Source: Rhodospirillales bacterium (GTDB taxonomy: Bacteria > Pseudomonadota > Alphaproteobacteria > Rhodospirillales > Defluviicoccaceae). From it: 64,000 nt of DNA. Positions 59,316 to 64,000 of the stretch are shown piece by piece (the first letter of the stretch is position 1; each line of letters opens with the position of its first letter). The notes beneath the pieces are model-generated. The model did not search any database, was not told the DNA's origin, and saw nothing but the letters and a program-made list of their open reading frames with translations. The translations under genes were made by a program, and so were the position numbers. The stretch is from positions 20,659-84,658 of the forward strand of contig JADJRE010000021.1 of the NCBI GenBank assembly GCA_016712375.1, in the 5' to 3' direction.

Positions 59316-59512
59316 ATGAGCGAGCGTGACACGGGCCTGTCTCCTGTTGAACACGAGTGGCGAACATGCGTCACGGTGATTCAAGCCGCCGCAGAAATTC
59401 TGCGCGACTATGAGGGGATGGCAAACAGTGAGCGGCAACGCTTTCTGAGGCGATCATCGATGGCAACGGCCGCCTGACCCGCACCTGCGAAGAGTGGCCT
59501 CGCGTAAGGTAG
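59316..59512 (+). pseudogene. Orphan HisKA-like (dimerisation/phospho-acceptor) fragment, frameshifted
   Basis: A reading of about 64 residues. Its segment VEHEWRTCVTVIQAAAEILR resembles the HisKA pattern HELRTPLTxIxGxAEIL, including the His. After one missing base near 59442 it goes on AIIDGNGRLTRTCEEW and stops at 59512. There is no ATPase domain. It could be a fragment of a sensor kinase or a short phosphotransfer protein. Confidence 0.4.
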
Positions 59513-59580
59513 ATGCGCATCTGCTCCGTGTAGCCTTGCTCGTGGTTTCGCCGCCTCCGCTGGCGTGATAAACGGCCGGC

Positions 59581-61467
59581 ATGCTGCGGATCGAGTCTCT
59601 CACCTATCGCATCGGAGCGCGCGTCCTCCTCAATGAGGCGGACGCAGCGGTTGATACCGGTCACCGCGTTGGCCTGGTCGGGCGCAACGGAACCGGCAAA
59701 ACCACCCTGCTGCGCCTTATCGCCGGCGAACTGGAAACGGACGGCGGCAGGATCGGCGTTCCCGCCCGCTGGCGCGTCGGCATGACCCGCCAGGATGCAC
59801 CCGGCGGCGATCGCTCGCTGCTTGAAACAGTGCTCGCCGCCGACGAGGAGCTGCTGCGGCTCACGGCAGAAGCGGAAACGGCGCACGATCCGCACGCCAT
59901 TGCCGAGATTCACCTGCGGCTGCGCGACAAGGACGCACACACCGCCGAAGCCCGCGCCGCCCGCATCCTCGCCGGACTGGGCTTCGATCACGCTGCTCAG
60001 CAACGGCCCTGCAGCGAATTCTCCGGCGGCTGGCGAATGCGGGTGGCATTGGCCGCCCTGCTGTTCACCACGCCCGACCTGTTGCTGCTGGACGAGCCGA
60101 CAAACCACCTGGATCTGGAAGCGACGCTGTGGCTGGAGGACTGGCTGCGTGGTTACCCGGGCACGCTGCTGCTGGTGAGCCACGACCGGGGCCTGCTCAA
60201 CCGCGTTGCCGAGGAAATTCTGCACCTGGAGGGCGGCAAACTCACCCTCTACCGCGGCGACTATGACCGCTTCGAGAACACGCGGCGCGAACGCCTGGAA
60301 GCGAACGAGAAGCTGCGAGCCAAACAGCAGGTCGAGCGGGCGCACATTCAGGCGTTCGTCGACCGCTTCCGCTACAAGGCGTCGAAGGCGAAGCAGGCAC
60401 AGTCGCGCATCCGCATGCTCGCCCGCATGCAGCCAGTAGCGGCGGCGGCGCTGGACGAGGCGATCACGTTTGCTTTTCCCGAGCCCGACCCGTTGCCGCC
60501 GCCGCTGATCAACCTCGATCGGATCGATGCGGGCTACGACGGTCGCGCCGTGCTGAAGGGGCTGTCGCTGCGCCTCGATCCGGACGACCGCATCGCCCTG
60601 CTGGGCGCCAACGGCAATGGCAAATCGACCCTGATGAAGCTGCTGGCCGGCCGGCTGCCGCCGCTGGCTGGCGGGCTGACCCGATCGAACAAGCTGCGCG
60701 TCGGCTATTTTGCCCAGCACCAGGCGGAAGAACTCGACCTCGACGCGACGCCGCTGCTGGCGCTGGGCCGGCTCCGGCCCCGCGACGTCGAGACGGTGCT
60801 GCGCGCGCAGCTCGGCCGCTTCGGGTTCTCGCAGGAACGCGCGCAGACGCGCATCGGCAATCTTTCCGGCGGCGAGAAAGCGCGTCTGCTGTTCGCGCTG
60901 ATGACCGCGCACCGGCCGCACCTGCTGCTGCTCGACGAACCCAGCAACCATCTCGACGTGTCGGCGAGACAGATGCTGATCGAAGCGATCAACGGGTTCG
61001 CCGGTGCCGTCGTCCTGGTCAGTCACGATCCGCACGTCATCGAGCTGACCGCCGACCGCTTCTGGCTCGTCGAGGGCGGCAGCGTGTTGCCGTTCGAGGG
61101 AGATATGGACGACTATCGCGCGTCTATCGCCGGCCGCAACGGGTCGTCCATGAATGCCTCGGCAGGCGGCGAGACGGAACGAGCCAATCGAAAGCAGCAG
61201 CGTCGGGAAGCAGCGGAACGGCGCGAGGCGCTGGCGCCGCTGAAAAAACGGCTGGCGGCGATGGAGCGGCAGGTGGAGACACTCGAGGCGGAGCGGGCGA
61301 AGCTGCTCGCAGCCCTGGCCGATCCCGGCCTGTACGGCGGCGACGGAGCCCGTCTCGCGGATCAACACAGGCGGCTGGCGCAGGTAGAGAAGGACTTGGC
61401 GCTGGCGGAAGACGGCTGGGCAGCGGCGCAGGAGGCATGGGACGCAGCGCAGACGGACGGCGCCTGA
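59581..61467 (+). CDS. ABC-F family ATPase
   Basis: A 628-residue soluble protein with two ABC domains and no membrane part. Walker A motifs are VGRNGTGKTTL and LGANGNGKSTL; the signatures are FSGGWRMRVALA and LSGGEKARLLFA; Walker B is LLLLDEPTNHLDL and LLLLDEPSNHLDV. An ABC-F linker with basic helices (about 230-300) lies between, and a C-terminal coiled coil (about 540-625) follows. It resembles the YheS/Uup group, which acts on the ribosome. Confidence 0.92.
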   Translation: MLRIESLTYRIGARVLLNEADAAVDTGHRVGLVGRNGTGKTTLLRLIAGELETDGGRIGVPARWRVGMTRQDAPGGDRSLLETVLAADEELLRLTAEAETAHDPHAIAEIHLRLRDKDAHTAEARAARILAGLGFDHAAQQRPCSEFSGGWRMRVALAALLFTTPDLLLLDEPTNHLDLEATLWLEDWLRGYPGTLLLVSHDRGLLNRVAEEILHLEGGKLTLYRGDYDRFENTRRERLEANEKLRAKQQVERAHIQAFVDRFRYKASKAKQAQSRIRMLARMQPVAAAALDEAITFAFPEPDPLPPPLINLDRIDAGYDGRAVLKGLSLRLDPDDRIALLGANGNGKSTLMKLLAGRLPPLAGGLTRSNKLRVGYFAQHQAEELDLDATPLLALGRLRPRDVETVLRAQLGRFGFSQERAQTRIGNLSGGEKARLLFALMTAHRPHLLLLDEPSNHLDVSARQMLIEAINGFAGAVVLVSHDPHVIELTADRFWLVEGGSVLPFEGDMDDYRASIAGRNGSSMNASAGGETERANRKQQRREAAERREALAPLKKRLAAMERQVETLEAERAKLLAALADPGLYGGDGARLADQHRRLAQVEKDLALAEDGWAAAQEAWDAAQTDGA

Positions 61468-61578
61468 TCCGTACGGGCGTCGAGGAGGAGAACCGCGGGC
61501 AACAACGGTGCATGGCAGTTGCGCTGGCGCCGATCGACCGGCATCCGCGCCGATGGCTGATCACAAAGGGGCGTCTTT

Positions 61579-61914
61579 ATGCATCGGGTCACGGTAGCCG
61601 TTGGCGACACCGTCTACACCGAGGGCGAACTGGGCGTGGACGCCTTTCTTGTGCTCGCCGGCGAACTGGCGATGTCTCGCCAAGGGCTCGATCTCACCGC
61701 CGAAGCGGGTGCGGTGATTGGCTTATCCGCGCTGGTCAACAAACCTTATGGAGCCACCGCCAGGGCGGTGAAGCAAAGCGATCTCCTCGCCTTCACCCGG
61801 CGCGAACTCCGGGGCATGCTCCGCTCCGATCCCGACCGGGCGCTCGTCATCATCGACGCCATCATCGATTTGCTGGGACAGTTGAACACCGCAAGAGACA
61901 GCTCGGGCTGCTAG
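61579..61914 (+). CDS. Degenerate cyclic-nucleotide-binding-fold protein
   Basis: A 111-residue single domain of the CRP/cNMP-binding fold, with VAVGDTVYTEGELGVDAFLVLAGEL. The phosphate-binding cassette reads GAVIGLSALVNKPYGATARA, where the Glu and Arg that hold cyclic nucleotides are absent. It therefore probably does not bind cAMP or cGMP. It ends close to a hairpin. The role is unknown. Confidence 0.75.
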   Translation: MHRVTVAVGDTVYTEGELGVDAFLVLAGELAMSRQGLDLTAEAGAVIGLSALVNKPYGATARAVKQSDLLAFTRRELRGMLRSDPDRALVIIDAIIDLLGQLNTARDSSGC

Positions 61915-61917
61915 CTG

Positions 61918-61940
61918 CGAGCACTCGGGTTGCGTGCTCG
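61918..61940. terminator. Hairpin between converging genes
   Basis: CGAGCAC and GTGCTCG form a perfect 7-bp stem with a 9-base loop between the cNMP-fold gene and the converging glycosyltransferase gene. It could terminate both. There is no T-tract. Confidence 0.4.
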
Positions 61941-61944
61941 AACC

Positions 61945-62907
61945 TCAGGGGCAGTGGCGCTCGGGGCGCGGCATCGCTAGCAGCGAGGGCGAGATTGAGC
62001 GGAGCACGCGCCCCGACTCCCGGCGGACAATGTGACGCGCCGCAACGCCAAAGCAGCGCCAGCACTCCACCGCCGACAAGCCGGCGCGAAACGGCGCCCG
62101 CAGCAGGTCGATCTGCTGTTGTCGCTGCGCAGACAATCGCTTCTGGCTGCCGCCGACAAAAGCCTGCTGCTGTTTCGTCGAGAGCAACCGGCTTACCGAT
62201 TTGTGATAGCGGTTAATAAACAAGCAATCGTCAACTTGACGGAGCTTTCCTTTCAGGACCAGTTCGGCAAGAAATGTCCGATCGGCGCCAAAATAAGGCC
62301 GCAACTCCACCCCCTGCAGGGCGGCGCTGCGGATCACGCCGAAAACAGGAAAACAAGCGATCATACGGTTGAGAAACTCGCTGTAGCGCGTCGTCGGGTC
62401 AACCGCTTCCGCCAGATGCAACGGACCCATCATCCAGACTGGGCGTCCTTTCTCATCAACGTGACTGTTGATTCGGCCCAGCTTGTAAAAAGGATGTTGA
62501 TCCAACAGCCGGCCGTCTGTTTCGTCGACCACTTCAACAATCGAATAGGCAAGGACCACTTCTGGCTCGCTTTCCAGCACGTCGACGCACTTTTCGAGGA
62601 ATGTCGGCTTGTATAGATCATCGTGCGCCGCCCACTTGAAGTATTTGAAGTCCCCGGCCAACTTCAACATGCCTTGGAAGTTTGGGTAAGCTCCAATGTT
62701 CGTGGCGTTCCTGTGATAGTGGATACGTCGGTCGCGGTCGGCGAAGCCGCGCGCGATCTCACCTGTGCCATCCGTAGAGCAATTGTCAGCGATGAAAATA
62801 TCAAAGTCGGCAAAGGTTTGTGCCAACAATGATCCCATCATTTCTACAAAGAGCGACCCGCCATTGTACACCGGAACGCCGATGCAAACCCGACGCTGCT
62901 TCATCAC
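61945..62907 (-). CDS. Glycosyltransferase family 2 protein
   Basis: A 320-residue GT-A transferase with CIGVPVYNGGSLFVEMMGSL at the N-terminus, IADNCSTDGT, and the acidic metal-site pair in KWAAHDDLYKP near residue 95. The C-terminus after residue 250 is basic and probably membrane-associated. It lies next to the sugar epimerase, so both may belong to a polysaccharide locus running off the right edge. Confidence 0.88.
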   Translation of the reverse strand: MMKQRRVCIGVPVYNGGSLFVEMMGSLLAQTFADFDIFIADNCSTDGTGEIARGFADRDRRIHYHRNATNIGAYPNFQGMLKLAGDFKYFKWAAHDDLYKPTFLEKCVDVLESEPEVVLAYSIVEVVDETDGRLLDQHPFYKLGRINSHVDEKGRPVWMMGPLHLAEAVDPTTRYSEFLNRMIACFPVFGVIRSAALQGVELRPYFGADRTFLAELVLKGKLRQVDDCLFINRYHKSVSRLLSTKQQQAFVGGSQKRLSAQRQQQIDLLRAPFRAGLSAVECWRCFGVAARHIVRRESGRVLRSISPSLLAMPRPERHCP

Positions 62908-62975
62908 TATGTCCCCTGCCCGCCCAGGTGTCGCAAGATCCTGTCCCCTCCGCCCTAAACCGTCAAGCCCAAGGG

Positions 62976-62996
62976 GCCGGATCGGCGATATCCGGC
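62976..62996 (-). terminator. Weak terminator-like hairpin after the epimerase gene
   Basis: GCCGGAT pairs with ATCCGGC around a 7-base loop, 78 bases beyond the epimerase stop. No T-tract follows. Low certainty. Confidence 0.25.
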
Positions 62997-63073
62997 TTCA
63001 TCCGATCGTCACACCAGGGGAGCCGCCGAGCGAGGCCTCCTACTGGACCGGCCGGGAGATGGCCGCGGTGCTA

Positions 63074-64000
63074 CTAAGCAACCTCGGTTCCCTGTGAGGC
63101 AGGCGGCGCGATGGCTTCTGTCTGCGATGCAGCACGCCAGCGGTAGGTCGCGTCTACCTGGCCAGAAGCGAGCAGCTGCTTCAGGTGGTCGATCCGCTTG
63201 AACCTTGGCCCCTCGAAATCTTCGACCACCAGCCCCGCATTCCGGTAGGCGGTATGAAGCTGCTCGATACCCCGCTTGACATTCCACTGAGGCGCGGCAT
63301 CTGGGAGGAGGCGCCGGATCTTGCCGAAGTCTACCCGATAGGACCGCTGGCCCGAGACGCCGTCCTTCGCGTACTCAACCCGTGACCCGATGACGACCTC
63401 CGGGACCATATCGGCCAGCTCACGGATGGAGTAATTTTCTTCGGTGAGGCCGACGTTGAACGCCTGGTTGTGGACGATCTCGCGGGGTGCTGCGAGAGCA
63501 GCGAGAAAGGCCCGGGAGACGTCTTCGATATGGACGACGGGCCGCCGAGGGGAGCCGTCGCTCTTGATGAACACGCGCCCCGTCGTAAAAGCCCAGGCCA
63601 CGAGGTTGTTGAGCACGAGTTCGGGGGCGAGGCGCGGTGACACGCCGTACACCGTCGCATTCCTCAGGAAGGTCGGGCTGAACCCATCACCGGCCAGCTT
63701 CGCTACCTCCTGTTCGACATGGACCTTGGAGATGTTGTAGGGGGTGACCGGATCGAGCTCGGCCGTCTCGTCGACGAGTTCGTCGCCTCCGTAGCCGTAG
63801 ATCGCACAGGACGAGGAGAAGAGGAAGCGCTGGACACCGGCATCCTTGGCGAGTTGTGCCAAACGGACGGAAGCAGCGTCGTTGATCTCGTGCGTGATCT
63901 TTCGGTTCAGGTCGCTCAGTGCATCGTTGGAGAGCGCGGCGAGGTGAACAACCGCGTCGAAGCCTTCTAAATGGGTCGGCTGGACATCCCGAATATCCAT
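63074..64000 (-). CDS. NAD-dependent epimerase/dehydratase (extended SDR), 5' end outside the window
   Basis: At least 308 residues of an extended short-chain dehydrogenase acting on nucleotide sugars. Visible are VVHLAALSND, FSSSCAIYGYGG, the catalytic TPYNISK (Tyr-x3-Lys) and RRPVVHIEDVSRAF. The NAD-binding GxxGxxG loop that normally opens the protein is missing, because the gene continues past 64000; the ATG at the edge is internal. Substrate unknown. Confidence 0.9.
   Translation of the reverse strand: MDIRDVQPTHLEGFDAVVHLAALSNDALSDLNRKITHEINDAASVRLAQLAKDAGVQRFLFSSSCAIYGYGGDELVDETAELDPVTPYNISKVHVEQEVAKLAGDGFSPTFLRNATVYGVSPRLAPELVLNNLVAWAFTTGRVFIKSDGSPRRPVVHIEDVSRAFLAALAAPREIVHNQAFNVGLTEENYSIRELADMVPEVVIGSRVEYAKDGVSGQRSYRVDFGKIRRLLPDAAPQWNVKRGIEQLHTAYRNAGLVVEDFEGPRFKRIDHLKQLLASGQVDATYRWRAASQTEAIAPPASQGTEVA

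Noticed and set aside
59371..61368. 665-codon open frame antisense to the ABC-F gene, and similar long antisense frames (e.g. 53022-54521, 42722-44440, 9211-10770)
   Set aside because: High GC removes stop codons from the opposite strand. The products are low-complexity Arg/His/Gln-rich and have no recognisable motifs, while the sense frames are clear family members.
62908..63073. Possible small gene between the glycosyltransferase and the epimerase
   Set aside because: The short frames there have no start signals or motifs; the stretch only shows a weak hairpin.

Overview
The window is a 64 kb stretch of GC-rich chromosome from an alphaproteobacterium, most likely in or near Rhodospirillales. 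This rests on gene content: a ChvG/ChvI two-component pair followed by a short HPr kinase, RapZ and a permease-free PTS; AddAB instead of RecBCD; the tsaE-amgK-murU-addB-addA order; and a Bpt-type leucyltransferase. The species cannot be named from sequence reading alone.

Layout. 1-1560 is a cobalt ECF transporter (cbiM-cbiN-cbiQ, minus strand, running off the left edge) under a cobalamin riboswitch. 1761-5010 is accessory: a frameshifted RraA-like gene, a DUF1330 gene, a REP-associated transposase bracketed by a perfect 30-bp inverted repeat, and a frameshifted IS110-family element preceded by a strongly folded leader. 5090-8262 holds a TorF-type porin and a second ECF-type metal system (nikK-nikM-nikL). 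8592-14956 is a signalling block on the plus strand: chvI-chvG-hprK-rapZ-EIIA-HPr-EI. 15019-19620 has an M23-like protein, a SulP-STAS-cNMP fusion and a ferredoxin-NADP reductase. 19729-28932 is tsaE-amgK-murU-addB-addA-trxA. 28929-36350 has an MFS transporter, a flavin reductase, motA-motB, bpt, an orphan TRAP binding protein and an enoyl-CoA hydratase. 37147-40592 is a nosP-nahK pair. 41032-44772 has DUF4242, argG, threonine ammonia-lyase and a Phd/VapC toxin-antitoxin module. 44906-45957 is a degraded, AT-richer gene merged with a REP pair. 45983-48794 is a four-gene minus-strand operon with meaB. 49024-52081 has a DEAD-box helicase, a stand-alone RAM domain and a radical SAM protein. 52167-59000 is a Cus-type copper efflux operon. 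59316-64000 has an orphan HisKA-like fragment, an ABC-F ATPase, a degenerate cNMP-fold protein, a glycosyltransferase and a sugar epimerase cut by the right edge.

How the genes work together. The two metal-uptake systems and the copper efflux operon make metal homeostasis a strong theme. The ChvGI-HprK-RapZ-PTS run is a regulatory phosphorelay that links envelope sensing with carbon and nitrogen status, with no sugar permease in sight. AmgK and MurU salvage MurNAc, and AddAB repairs double-strand breaks.

A caution: at least fourteen genes carry a single-base insertion or deletion (one more has an in-frame stop) while both halves still read as a conserved protein. The breaks fall even in addA, addB and the ferredoxin reductase, so most are probably residual sequence errors. 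Such genes are given here as one span with the break position stated.
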